From assembly GCA_900547045.1 (NCBI GenBank), contig URFB01000046.1:1-8415 (forward strand): DNA of 8,415 bases, in the 5' to 3' direction. Within the stretch, counting starts at the first letter, position 1; each line of letters starts with the position of its first letter. The DNA comes from an uncultured Mollicutes bacterium (GTDB lineage Bacteria; Bacillota_I; Bacilli_A; Acholeplasmatales; Anaeroplasmataceae). A program made the position numbers and the translations under genes. Below are positions 1 to 5,967 of the stretch, piece by piece. Below the pieces are notes generated by a model. The model was not told where the DNA came from and made no database searches. It saw only the letters and a program-made list of their open reading frames with translations.

Positions 1-75
1 ATCTCGTTGTCTAAATAGATAAGCACATACGATTATTTTTGTATAACCTTTTATGAATTCGCTAGCGCTAATCAA
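1..75 (-). CDS. N-terminal fragment of a probable PadR-family transcriptional regulator
   Basis: Only the first 25 codons are in the window; the gene continues past base 1. The translation starts M-I-S-A-S-E-F-I-K-G-Y-T-K-I-I, which resembles the usual start of PadR winged-helix repressors (MISSD-x-I/L-RGYN-x-x-I/L). The start is TTG at 75-73. It is the only ordinary start codon in the frame, because an in-frame TAG lies two codons upstream. The ribosome binding site is weak: a GGGG at 84-87 and an AGGAA abutting the start. A well-formed sigmaA-type promoter lies 62-90 bases upstream, which supports a real gene. PadR proteins usually repress their own operon or a neighbouring transporter or enzyme gene, but the target cannot be seen here. 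The family call rests on 25 residues and is tentative; that some coding region starts here is more secure. Confidence 0.5.
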   Translation of the reverse strand, partial: MISASEFIKGYTKIIVCAYLFRQRD

Positions 76-136
76 TTCCTATTACCCCATATCTTAATTA
101 CTATCAGTTTTTATTAATTAGTTAAACTATGTTGTT

Positions 137-165
137 ATTTTAATTCATTATTGTATATTTGTCAA
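137..165 (-). promoter_or_regulatory. SigmaA-type promoter of the padR-like gene
   Basis: On the minus strand a perfect -35 box TTGACA (165-160) is followed by a 17-base spacer and a -10 box TAAAAT (142-137). Transcription would start near 130, giving a leader of about 55 bases before the TTG start. An 11-base dyad, TAGTT-T-AACTA at 119-129, lies right at the predicted start point and could be an operator, for example for autoregulation. That role is inferred from position only. Confidence 0.7.
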
Positions 166-299
166 AATATTAACGTTATTTGATAGATGAGTATAGTAAT
201 AAAAATATTTATGCAAGTAAAAGTTTATTGTGCTAAATAACTACTTCTGTTCATTCACGCATTTATACCTTAAATTAAATCTCGTTGTTACACTTATTA

Positions 300-322
300 T
301 CAAATTCGAACTACGAATTTGA
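300..322. repeat. Perfect 9-bp inverted repeat in the intergenic region
   Basis: TCAAATTCG and CGAATTTGA are exact complements around a five-base centre (AACTA on the plus strand). No T-tract follows on either strand, so this is not a standard terminator. It lies just beyond the T-tract of the tRNA-Thr terminator and about 135 bases upstream of the padR promoter. It could be a protein-binding site or a second hairpin in the 3' end of the operon transcript. The remaining sequence between 166 and 299 shows no open frame with a ribosome binding site. Confidence 0.45.
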
Positions 323-326
323 ATAT

Positions 327-366
327 AAAAAAAGGCTTGAAACAGCAATTATTACTGTATCAAACC
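327..366 (-). terminator. Rho-independent terminator after tRNA-Thr
   Basis: On the minus strand GGTTTGATACAG (366-355) pairs with CTGTTTCAAGCC (345-334) around a nine-base loop. The stem has 12 positions with one T-T mismatch and one G-T pair. Seven T follow immediately (333-327). It lies 14 bases after the encoded CCA of tRNA-Thr and closes the transcription unit that runs in from lemA and the zinc-ribbon gene. Confidence 0.9.
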
Positions 367-379
367 ATTACTTCTTATA

Positions 380-455
380 TGGTGCCGCGAATAGGATTCG
401 AACCTACGACCTACGCGTTACGAGTGCGTTGCACTACCAGCTGTGCTATCACGGC
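380..455 (-). tRNA. tRNA-Thr, anticodon CGU
   Basis: The 76-base gene folds as a full cloverleaf. The acceptor stem is GCCGTGA with TCGCGGC (one G-T pair), the D-stem is GCAC/GTGC, the T-loop is TTCGAAT and CCA is encoded. The anticodon loop is CTCGTAA, giving CGT, which reads ACG threonine codons. The last pair of the anticodon stem (31-39) is A with C, a slight oddity. No convincing own promoter is visible in the 29 bases between the stop of the zinc-ribbon gene and the tRNA. It is therefore probably transcribed with the upstream genes and released by RNase P. Confidence 0.96.
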
Positions 456-457
456 AT

Positions 458-481
458 TTTATAGCACAAAAATGCTATAAA
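458..481 (-). other. Hairpin in the tRNA-Thr leader
   Basis: TTTATAGCA (481-473) and TGCTATAAA (466-458) form a perfect 9-bp stem with a six-base loop on the transcript. It lies between the stop of the zinc-ribbon gene and the mature 5' end of tRNA-Thr, leaving two bases before the RNase P cut site. It lacks a following U-tract, so it should not terminate transcription. A role in tRNA processing or in protecting the mRNA 3' end is possible but unproven. Confidence 0.6.
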
Positions 482-484
482 CTT

Positions 485-1003
485 TTATGAAGGTAAATTA
501 TTATTTTCAGATTCCTCTAATTCCATTTCATCAAGCATTTTAGATGTATCATTTAAATCGTCAACAATTTTTTGAGCCATCTGGGCATAATACTTTTTTC
601 TTTTGCCACAGCTAAGCTCTAAAAAAAGGCGTTCCTTTTCTTCAGTATCAACCTCTAATATTGTTCTTCTTTGCTTGTGAAGAGCATCTAGGATAATATT
701 TTCAAATTCTTCCTTTGTTATTTCCTTAGGAGGAATATAATTTTCATCACTAACCTCGTCATGCTCTTTAAAGATGTTACCACAATCTCTACAAAATAGA
801 GTTAAGCCATGAAGCTCAAGATTTTTAAGATAATTTTCATCGCTATATAAATCATACATAATAGCTTCGCTAAGGATTTTTCTTAATTCCGGAGGTAATT
901 CATCTTCATCAGATGACATTACCTTTTTTATTTCTTCCTTAATTTCATTATAATCCTTTTCTTGTTCAATATTTGTCGAATGACAAAACGGGCATTTATA
1001 CAT
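485..1003 (-). CDS. Small zinc-ribbon-like protein, function unknown
   Basis: This is a soluble, very acidic protein of 172 residues with no signal peptide or membrane segment. It starts M-Y-K-C-P-F-C and has a second pair C-R-D-C-G at residues 71-75. The two CxxC knuckles (C4/C7 and C71/C74) could bind one zinc ion, with an unusually long helical insert of about 63 residues between them. The rest is charged helix ending in a Glu/Asn-rich tail. The start at 1003 is chosen because GGAGG lies five bases upstream; an in-frame ATG at 1015 overlaps that site. It follows lemA by 49 bases with a strong hairpin between, and precedes tRNA-Thr, so it is probably the last protein gene of the lemA unit. 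I do not recognise a named family. A nucleic-acid-binding or protein-scaffolding role is only a guess. Confidence 0.8.
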   Translation of the reverse strand: MYKCPFCHSTNIEQEKDYNEIKEEIKKVMSSDEDELPPELRKILSEAIMYDLYSDENYLKNLELHGLTLFCRDCGNIFKEHDEVSDENYIPPKEITKEEFENIILDALHKQRRTILEVDTEEKERLFLELSCGKRKKYYAQMAQKIVDDLNDTSKMLDEMELEESENNNLPS

Positions 1004-1019
1004 AAAAACCTCCATACAA

Positions 1020-1048
1020 TAAGAGAGCTAGCCTAAGCTAGCCTCTTA
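1020..1048 (-). promoter_or_regulatory. Strong intercistronic hairpin between lemA and the zinc-ribbon gene
   Basis: On the minus strand TAAGAG-GCTAGC pairs with GCTAGC-T-CTCTTA around a TTAG loop. All 12 pairs match, with a single bulged T. It begins four bases after the lemA stop and ends 16 bases before the zinc-ribbon start codon. No U-tract follows, so it is more likely an mRNA stabiliser, processing site or partial attenuator than a full terminator. Confidence 0.75.
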
Positions 1049-1052
1049 CCTA

Positions 1053-1718
1053 TTAAAAGAATACGTCTCTTGCTTTATCCTTAATTTCTTTAGATGCAGT
1101 AAATGGAATTCTTGTTGTATAACCTTGCTTTGCTGCTACAATCATCTTAGTAGGCCATTCTTGAATTGCCTTATTCCATTGGTAAACACTGTCATTATAT
1201 ACCTCACGTGCAGCTGTAAGTTCACGTTGAAGATATGAATTTTGTTGCATTGCATCAGCGATTTCTTGATGAGCCTTTAGGTCTGGATAGTTTTCAAATG
1301 CAATATTAATTTTTCTTGAAACGCCATCAAGAGCACCGGAAAGTTCATTTCTTGCTGCATCATCAGCAACATTACCAGAACGATATTTTGCAATTTCTGA
1401 AAAGGTTGTTTTATCAAGATCAATTGCCTTATCAAGAAGTTTAGCACAGTTTTGTAAAATAACAACTCTTTGTTCAAGATAATTATCAATTTGTGATGCA
1501 TTATGCTGAATCTTTTGTTCTAACTGACGTAAATATTTAGCTGCGTTAATTTTCTTAATTAAGAAAACAACACCTGGAATAATACATAAGCACCATAAAA
1601 TTACTTCAAAGATTGTTGAGCCAACGCCTACCTTAACAGGAATTTGCTTTTGGATAACATTAATATCCTTGCCCTCTTCATTAACAGGACCAGTCATTTC
1701 ATCTAATTGATTTGCCAT
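1053..1718 (-). CDS. lemA: LemA-family membrane-anchored protein
   Basis: LemA proteins are single-span membrane proteins with a long antiparallel helical domain; their biochemical role is not settled. This one has 221 residues. A hydrophilic N-terminal tail (1-34) precedes one membrane helix (about 35-55, VILWCLCIIPGVVFLI), and a helical domain fills the rest. Family hallmarks are E-N-Y-P-D-L at 142-147, A-A-R-E-V-Y-N-D-S-V at 169-178 and the following Y/W-N-x-x-I segment with W-P. The 34-residue N-terminal tail before the helix is longer than usual. The start is ATG 1718, one base after the stop of the upstream gene, with AAGGAG about 12 bases upstream. A TTG at 1745 lies ahead of that site and is rejected. 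The one-base gap implies translational coupling with the DUF3137-like gene. Confidence 0.9.
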   Translation of the reverse strand: MANQLDEMTGPVNEEGKDINVIQKQIPVKVGVGSTIFEVILWCLCIIPGVVFLIKKINAAKYLRQLEQKIQHNASQIDNYLEQRVVILQNCAKLLDKAIDLDKTTFSEIAKYRSGNVADDAARNELSGALDGVSRKINIAFENYPDLKAHQEIADAMQQNSYLQRELTAAREVYNDSVYQWNKAIQEWPTKMIVAAKQGYTTRIPFTASKEIKDKARDVFF

Positions 1719-1719
1719 A

Positions 1720-3561
1720 TTATTCTTTTTCTCCTTTTCTCGCAAGTAGCGAATTAAATTTTAAAGATGAATCCTCATCTAACTCTTTATCAAGTAAGAC
1801 AGAGAATAATCCTCTTTCGTATATTATAGCATTATTTTTACTATATTGTGACATAAATTGTGAAAAATCATTATTATTTTTTTCTTTTAAAAATTCATTC
1901 TTTCTAAGCTTAGTATTTTTAGCCTCCATTAATGTATTTTTTACAACGGGAATATAATCATACCAAACTACTGGAACAGCATGCATTCTTCCATCGCCAC
2001 CAAGTTTTGATACAACAGTTGTTTGTTTTACAGCTTTAAATGAATGTGCTTCAATTGTAACTTGATCTGACTTTCCGTTTTTAGCGTCAAACTTAGTCTT
2101 TATAATCAAGTTTGTAGAGCTTTCCGGATGTTTAAGCAAATCCTTATCAAAACGATTGGCTAATGATTCATGTTCATAGCTTGTTATATTAGCTCTATAT
2201 GGAGTATTATAAATATACTCTTGTGTTTTAATCTGCTGATAGCTTGGTATAGCTAGCAATGGTGCTAAATCAAAGTATAAGCTTTGATAATATTTATCAT
2301 TAAATTCAACGAAATTCTTCTTAGCTTCATCAACATCAAAGTGATGAAAAATAGACATGTCTGGATTATAATCAAAGTTTTGTGAATGGCTAGAAATAAT
2401 ATAATTTAATTTCTTATGCTTGTAAAAATAAAAATCATCACCATATGGTACCTTACTTTTTAATAAATCAAGCATATTTTTTTGAGCAAGCGGGGTAAAT
2501 AACAATCTAAACTCAACCTCATTATCTCTATCATCACCATTAAATAATGCATCAAATTCATTGTTAGCCATTACTGTAAAGTTTTCAGCATTCTTAGTAG
2601 CTTTTTCTTCCTTCTCCTCAAGCTTTTTAGTCTCACGCTTTACATACTTTTCAAGCTGACGTTCATTCATACCATTAATATTTGTTGGTTCATGACCAAA
2701 TGATAGGTTTGGAGCGGCATCACAACCATAAATTAAACGCGTATCATAATAATAGTCAGGTGCCGGCTTAGTAACACTCGCCGTTAACGTTTGCGAATGG
2801 TGAACTGTTCTTGTACCATTTTTACTACGTTCTATTGTAGTCCAGTGAATGACAATGGAGCCCGTATAAACTTTTTGAACCATTTGCATATTAAAAGTAT
2901 TAACAATTACAAACGGATTTCCAACAATTGAACCAGAAACAACATAATTAACTGAAGTATTAGGATCAGTAACCTCGCCTAAATTAAACTTTTCATGTAA
3001 ATATTCATACTTATCCGCATCAAAAATATCATCAAGTTGAATTAAAGGTGATGTATGTTCAATAATTTCTGATGTCATATAGTAATCATAAAGATTGTTA
3101 AGAGGAGCCATCTGATTATAAGCAATTACTTTTAAGTCAGATGCTTTTTTATAGTACTCTTCTTTTTTTCGCTTACGTTCTTCAATTATTTTATTAATTT
3201 TTGTAAAAACTGCAACAAAAGAAAAAATACCAAGTGCAAAAATAACAATTCCTAAAACAATAAACAAGGCGCTTGAACTCTTAACGCCACTAAAAGCCAT
3301 AGCTAAGCCTGAAATTAAAGCAGCAATGCCAACAATTACTAATAAGATTTTTATACCCCTAACACTGCCTTCTTTTTTTTCATAATATTGGCCTTGTTCA
3401 AACTCATTCTTATATTTTTTTATCGTTTCCCGATTAGCATTCACATCAATTTTAGATTCTTTAACTAATTTTTCAAAATATTTTTCTCCATTTTCATGTT
3501 GAAATTGTTTGAATTTACTATTAAACATTTTTAATGGTTCTAGTATTGAATCATCCTTCAT
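1720..3561 (-). CDS. Large two-helix membrane protein, probably DUF3137-like, function unknown
   Basis: This is a protein of 613 residues. It has a charged cytoplasm-like N-terminus, two membrane helices (about 69-91 and 98-119), a short Lys/Glu-rich coiled coil (about 122-140) and then a large hydrophilic region. A second Glu/Lys-rich helix lies around 300-330. The segment after it, with E-F-D-A-L-F, E-V-E-F-R-L-L-F-T-P and a following L-N-Y-I-I-S, resembles what I recall of DUF3137, a family often found beside LemA. The match is from memory and no enzyme motif is visible. An ATG at 3567 is possible, but the perfect AAGGAGG lies seven bases before the ATG at 3561, which is preferred. It sits between the phosphoesterase (gap under 50 bases) and lemA (gap one base), probably as partner of LemA at the membrane. 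Confidence 0.8.
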   Translation of the reverse strand: MKDDSILEPLKMFNSKFKQFQHENGEKYFEKLVKESKIDVNANRETIKKYKNEFEQGQYYEKKEGSVRGIKILLVIVGIAALISGLAMAFSGVKSSSALFIVLGIVIFALGIFSFVAVFTKINKIIEERKRKKEEYYKKASDLKVIAYNQMAPLNNLYDYYMTSEIIEHTSPLIQLDDIFDADKYEYLHEKFNLGEVTDPNTSVNYVVSGSIVGNPFVIVNTFNMQMVQKVYTGSIVIHWTTIERSKNGTRTVHHSQTLTASVTKPAPDYYYDTRLIYGCDAAPNLSFGHEPTNINGMNERQLEKYVKRETKKLEEKEEKATKNAENFTVMANNEFDALFNGDDRDNEVEFRLLFTPLAQKNMLDLLKSKVPYGDDFYFYKHKKLNYIISSHSQNFDYNPDMSIFHHFDVDEAKKNFVEFNDKYYQSLYFDLAPLLAIPSYQQIKTQEYIYNTPYRANITSYEHESLANRFDKDLLKHPESSTNLIIKTKFDAKNGKSDQVTIEAHSFKAVKQTTVVSKLGGDGRMHAVPVVWYDYIPVVKNTLMEAKNTKLRKNEFLKEKNNNDFSQFMSQYSKNNAIIYERGLFSVLLDKELDEDSSLKFNSLLARKGEKE

Positions 3562-3581
3562 ATTCATCCCTCCTTCCTTAA

Positions 3582-3590
3582 ATTATAACA
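3582..3590 (-). promoter_or_regulatory. Extended -10 promoter ahead of the DUF3137-like/lemA genes
   Basis: The minus strand reads TGT-TATAAT (3590-3582), a consensus -10 with the TGn extension; the sequence 17 bases further up (GTTTAA) is a poor -35. Transcription would start near 3575, almost at the AAGGAGG ribosome binding site, so the leader would be only about 15 bases. No terminator separates the phosphoesterase from this point, so read-through from upstream is also expected. Confidence 0.5.
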
Positions 3591-3609
3591 TTTTTTAACA
3601 ATTTTTAAA

Positions 3610-4371
3610 CTACCTATTTATATCAATTAATACATATTCATTAAAAATACAAGTGTTATAAGGTATAGCCCACTGAGAAATACCTGATGAAACAATAAAT
3701 GTTGTGCTATCAATTGTTTTTATTCCATAAGTTTGATCATTTGAAGCCATTACAATAAAATTAATCGGAAACAAATTACCACCATGTGTATGACCAGATA
3801 AAACTAAATCAGCCATATCTTTTTCATTTGCATAATCATTAGGTTGATGGTCAAGCATAATAATATACTTATCCTTAGAGATATTCTTAGTAAGCTCTAA
3901 GGCCTCCATCCTTCCTTTAAAAGATCTATCATAACGGCCAACAAGAACATAATTTTCTGTTAAATTATATACCTCGTCATGTAAAATAATCACATTATTT
4001 TTTAAAAGCTCATCATATAAATCATCAAGACTAAAGCCTCTGTAATTAGAATTATAATAGCCTTTATCATGATTTCCTAAAATAAAGAAAACACCATATT
4101 TTGTTTTAAAGTTGCCAAGAGCGTTACAGGCTTCTATCATATCACTTTTTTTCGTCTCATCATCAACAAAATCACCAACAATAACTAAAAGATCAGGATT
4201 AGTTTTTTCAATATCAGAAAGTCGTTTTGAAAAGCTTTTACCATCTAATGTGCAGCCTAAATGAACATCCGTTATTTGAGCAATTCTTAATGATTCATCT
4301 GTTTTATCAGTTTTAAGATCATATTTAGTTTCAAAGATATGAAGGCTTAATACAAATAAGGCAATACTCAT
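3610..4371 (-). CDS. Metallophosphoesterase catalytic part (likely 3' piece of a split gene)
   Basis: This is a calcineurin-type metallophosphoesterase of the YkuE/YaeI-like membrane group. All metal and catalytic motifs are intact: D35-x-H37, G-D67, G-N-H-D at 99-102, H175 and G-H-T-H-G-G at 193-198. Two metal ions would be bound; the substrate (phospholipid, nucleotide or other phosphoester) cannot be told. The ATG at 4371 cuts into a membrane helix: the frame stays open upstream to a TAA at 4455-4453 and encodes the first half of that helix (N-G-I-V-L-G-F-T-T-V-I). The upstream part contains no ATG, GTG or TTG, and no ribosome binding site precedes 4371. The preceding 74-residue frame supplies the missing membrane region, so this is probably the rear part of one gene broken by a -1 frameshift. 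A sequencing error or an unusual start are alternatives. Confidence 0.8.
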   Translation of the reverse strand: MSIALFVLSLHIFETKYDLKTDKTDESLRIAQITDVHLGCTLDGKSFSKRLSDIEKTNPDLLVIVGDFVDDETKKSDMIEACNALGNFKTKYGVFFILGNHDKGYYNSNYRGFSLDDLYDELLKNNVIILHDEVYNLTENYVLVGRYDRSFKGRMEALELTKNISKDKYIIMLDHQPNDYANEKDMADLVLSGHTHGGNLFPINFIVMASNDQTYGIKTIDSTTFIVSSGISQWAIPYNTCIFNEYVLIDINR

Positions 4372-4439
4372 TATGACGGTCGTAAAGCCTAAAACAATAC
4401 CATTTAAAACATTTGCATGAATTATTTTACCTTTATTTT

Positions 4440-4664
4440 TTATACAATTAAATTAGCAATCATATAAAAAAGCATTAAATGCACAACAAAAATAGCTACA
4501 CCCCATAAATAAAAGATGGCTACTATAATAAAAGGAAGACACATAGCTAAAGGTACTAAATAATTATATGGTTTCTTTTTATTTTTAATAAATGAAAAAC
4601 GCTTAAATTGAAAATATATGTATATCAAACATAAAATTAATAATATCCAAACCATGAAATTCAT
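4440..4664 (-). CDS. Three-helix membrane piece, likely 5' part of the split metallophosphoesterase
   Basis: This is a frame of 74 residues that is almost wholly membrane helix: about 3-20, 36-54 and 54-73, with a Lys-rich loop (KNKKK) between the first two. The start at 4664 has GGTG five bases upstream and a promoter behind it. The frame ends with TAA at 4442-4440, overlapping by 13 bases the open -1 frame that leads into the phosphoesterase. In many Firmicutes this phosphoesterase family has about four N-terminal membrane helices before the catalytic domain. Three here plus one at the front of the next frame give that layout, with a joint length near 350 residues. I therefore read it as one interrupted gene. 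A genuine separate small membrane protein remains possible, since nothing else in it is recognisable. Confidence 0.65.
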   Translation of the reverse strand: MNFMVWILLILCLIYIYFQFKRFSFIKNKKKPYNYLVPLAMCLPFIIVAIFYLWGVAIFVVHLMLFYMIANLIV

Positions 4665-4681
4665 AAAATCACCACGTCAAG

Positions 4682-4710
4682 ATTATACAACATATTTCCT
4701 TTTTTTTACA
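4682..4710 (-). promoter_or_regulatory. Promoter of the metallophosphoesterase gene
   Basis: A consensus -10 TATAAT (4687-4682) lies 17 bases after a weak -35 TGTAAA (4710-4705). It is placed between the tRNA-Ser terminator and the start codon at 4664. The 13 bases TATGTTGTATAAT at 4694-4682 also occur in the tRNA-Ser promoter at 4887-4875. Confidence 0.6.
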
Positions 4711-4727
4711 TTATTTTTCCAAAAAAC

Positions 4728-4750
4728 AAAAAAAGACTGAAGCTTCAGTC
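4728..4750 (-). terminator. Rho-independent terminator after tRNA-Ser
   Basis: GACTGAAGCTTCAGTC (4750-4735) is a perfect 16-base palindrome that folds as a 6-bp stem with an AGCT loop. Seven T (4734-4728) follow directly on the minus strand. It lies 13 bases after the tRNA-Ser CCA and also serves the DAHP synthase transcript, which has no terminator of its own. Confidence 0.9.
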
Positions 4751-4763
4751 CTTAATTTTCAAA

Positions 4764-4856
4764 TGGCGGAGAAAGAGGGATTCGAACCCCCGCGGGACTT
4801 TCATCCCCTGTCGGTTTTCAAGACCGATCCCTTCAACCGGGCTTGGGTATTTCTCC
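4764..4856 (-). tRNA. tRNA-Ser, anticodon UGA
   Basis: This is a 93-base class II tRNA with a long variable arm. The acceptor stem is GGAGAAA/TTTCTCC with discriminator G and encoded CCA. The anticodon stem TCGGT/ACCGA holds the loop CTTGAAA, giving TGA, which reads UCA and related serine codons. The T-loop is TTCGAAT. It has its own promoter 18 bases upstream and a terminator just downstream, so it can be made independently of the DAHP synthase gene in front of it. Confidence 0.97.
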
Positions 4857-4874
4857 ACGTCAGTTACGTTGATA

Positions 4875-4903
4875 ATTATACAACATAACTGTTAATATTT
4901 CAA
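4875..4903 (-). promoter_or_regulatory. SigmaA-type promoter of tRNA-Ser
   Basis: A -35 TTGAAA (4903-4898), a 17-base spacer and a consensus -10 TATAAT (4880-4875) stand in the 55-base gap between the DAHP synthase stop and the tRNA. Transcription would begin near 4868, giving a leader of about 12 bases before the mature 5' end. Confidence 0.85.
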
Positions 4904-4911
4904 GTCTTTTT

Positions 4912-5949
4912 TTAAGCTTCTTTATGCATTCTTGCAAGATCAAGCACTAATTGTCTTGTCTTTTCAAAGCCTAGGCAAGGATCTGTAATAGATTTTCCAT
5001 ATTCCTTACCATCTACAGGCTGATTTCCATCTACAAGATATGATTCAATCATTAAACCCTTAACAAGCTTTTTTAGCTCAGGATTATATTTTGTTGAATG
5101 AAGCACCTCTTTAGCAATTCTAATTTGCTCTAAAAATTGCTTACCGGAATTTGAGTGGTTACAGTCAACAATAACGGCAGGATTTTGAAGCTCAGATTTC
5201 TTATAAGCCTCATTTAGGGCTACTAAATCCTCATAATGATAATTAGGATGAGAAACACCTCTATCATCAACATAGCCTCTTAAGATAGCGTGGCATAAAG
5301 GATTTCCTTTAGATTCAACCTCCCAGCCACGGTAAATAAAGGTATGACCATGTTGACCAGCATTAATCGCGTTAATCATTACAGAAATATCACCACTGGT
5401 TGGATTTTTCATACCAACAGGACTATCAATTCCCGAAGCAGTTAAACGATGCTGCTGATTTTCAACAGATCTTGCACCTACTGCTACATATGATAAAAGA
5501 TCAGATAAATATCTATGATTATCTGGATATAGCATTTCATCAGCTCCACTAAAGCCGGTTTCCTTTAAAACATCCATATGAAGCTTACGAATGGCCACTA
5601 CACCCTTAAGCATATCAGGCTTGCCATTAGGGTCAGGCTGATGAAGCATTCCCTTATAGCCAGCTCCCGTAGTTCTTGGCTTATTTGTATAAATACGAGG
5701 TACAATTAAAATTTCATCCTTAACCTCATCCTGTAATACTCTAAGACGCTTCATATAATCTAGAACTGCATCCTCACGATCAGCTGAGCAAGGTCCAATA
5801 ATAAGAATGAGCTTATTACTTTCGCCTGTAAAAACCTTCCTTATTTCCTCATCATTCTTTTCCTTTTGTATCCTCATTTCTTCTGTAACAGGATACATTT
5901 TCTTAACCTCCATAGGAATAGGAAGCTTTGATTTAAAATCCATATTCAT
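4912..5949 (-). CDS. aroF: 3-deoxy-7-phosphoheptulonate (DAHP) synthase, type I
   Basis: The enzyme condenses phosphoenolpyruvate with erythrose 4-phosphate, the first step of the shikimate pathway to aromatic amino acids. The 345 residues match the type I alpha class (E. coli AroF/G/H). Metal ligands are in place at C54 (G-P-C-S), H265 (D-C-N-H-S-N-S), E302 (I-E-S-Y-L-V-D-G-N-Q) and D323 (K-S-I-T-D-P-C). PEP-site residues are R85, K90 (N-K-P-R-T-T), R160 (G-A-R-S-V-E), K181 and R224. Length and N-terminus are normal for the class, and no chorismate mutase domain is attached. The inhibitor (Phe, Tyr or Trp) cannot be assigned by eye. The ATG at 5949 has GGAG about 11 bases upstream, slightly far. 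It follows the cyclic-di-GMP gene by 18 bases, so the two are probably co-transcribed. No T-box or attenuator fits in that gap. The symbol is by class; the isoenzyme is unknown. Confidence 0.94.
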   Translation of the reverse strand: MNMDFKSKLPIPMEVKKMYPVTEEMRIQKEKNDEEIRKVFTGESNKLILIIGPCSADREDAVLDYMKRLRVLQDEVKDEILIVPRIYTNKPRTTGAGYKGMLHQPDPNGKPDMLKGVVAIRKLHMDVLKETGFSGADEMLYPDNHRYLSDLLSYVAVGARSVENQQHRLTASGIDSPVGMKNPTSGDISVMINAINAGQHGHTFIYRGWEVESKGNPLCHAILRGYVDDRGVSHPNYHYEDLVALNEAYKKSELQNPAVIVDCNHSNSGKQFLEQIRIAKEVLHSTKYNPELKKLVKGLMIESYLVDGNQPVDGKEYGKSITDPCLGFEKTRQLVLDLARMHKEA

Positions 5950-5967
5950 TATAAATACATCTCCAAA

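Noticed and set aside
1..288. Ten-base direct repeat ATCTCGTTGT at 1-10 and 279-288
   Set aside because: Too short, no symmetry or flanking element, and one copy is inside the coding start of the padR-like gene; chance is sufficient.
458..463. TATAAA as -10 box for tRNA-Thr
   Set aside because: Transcription would start inside the mature tRNA and no -35 lies at the right distance.
1277..1501. Minus-strand open frame of 74 codons inside lemA
   Set aside because: Frame shadow fully inside a recognised gene.
1712..1957. Plus-strand open frame of 81 codons
   Set aside because: Lies antisense over the junction of the membrane-protein gene and lemA, has no ribosome binding site, and its Ser/Phe-rich product mirrors the opposite coding strand.
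4436..4455. Programmed -1 ribosomal frameshift at the six-A run
   Set aside because: The stop of the upstream frame lies at the front of the A run, so no slippery heptamer is read before termination. A plain indel is simpler.
5950..5967. T-box or other riboswitch controlling DAHP synthase
   Set aside because: The gap to the upstream gene is only 18 bases and holds just the ribosome binding site.
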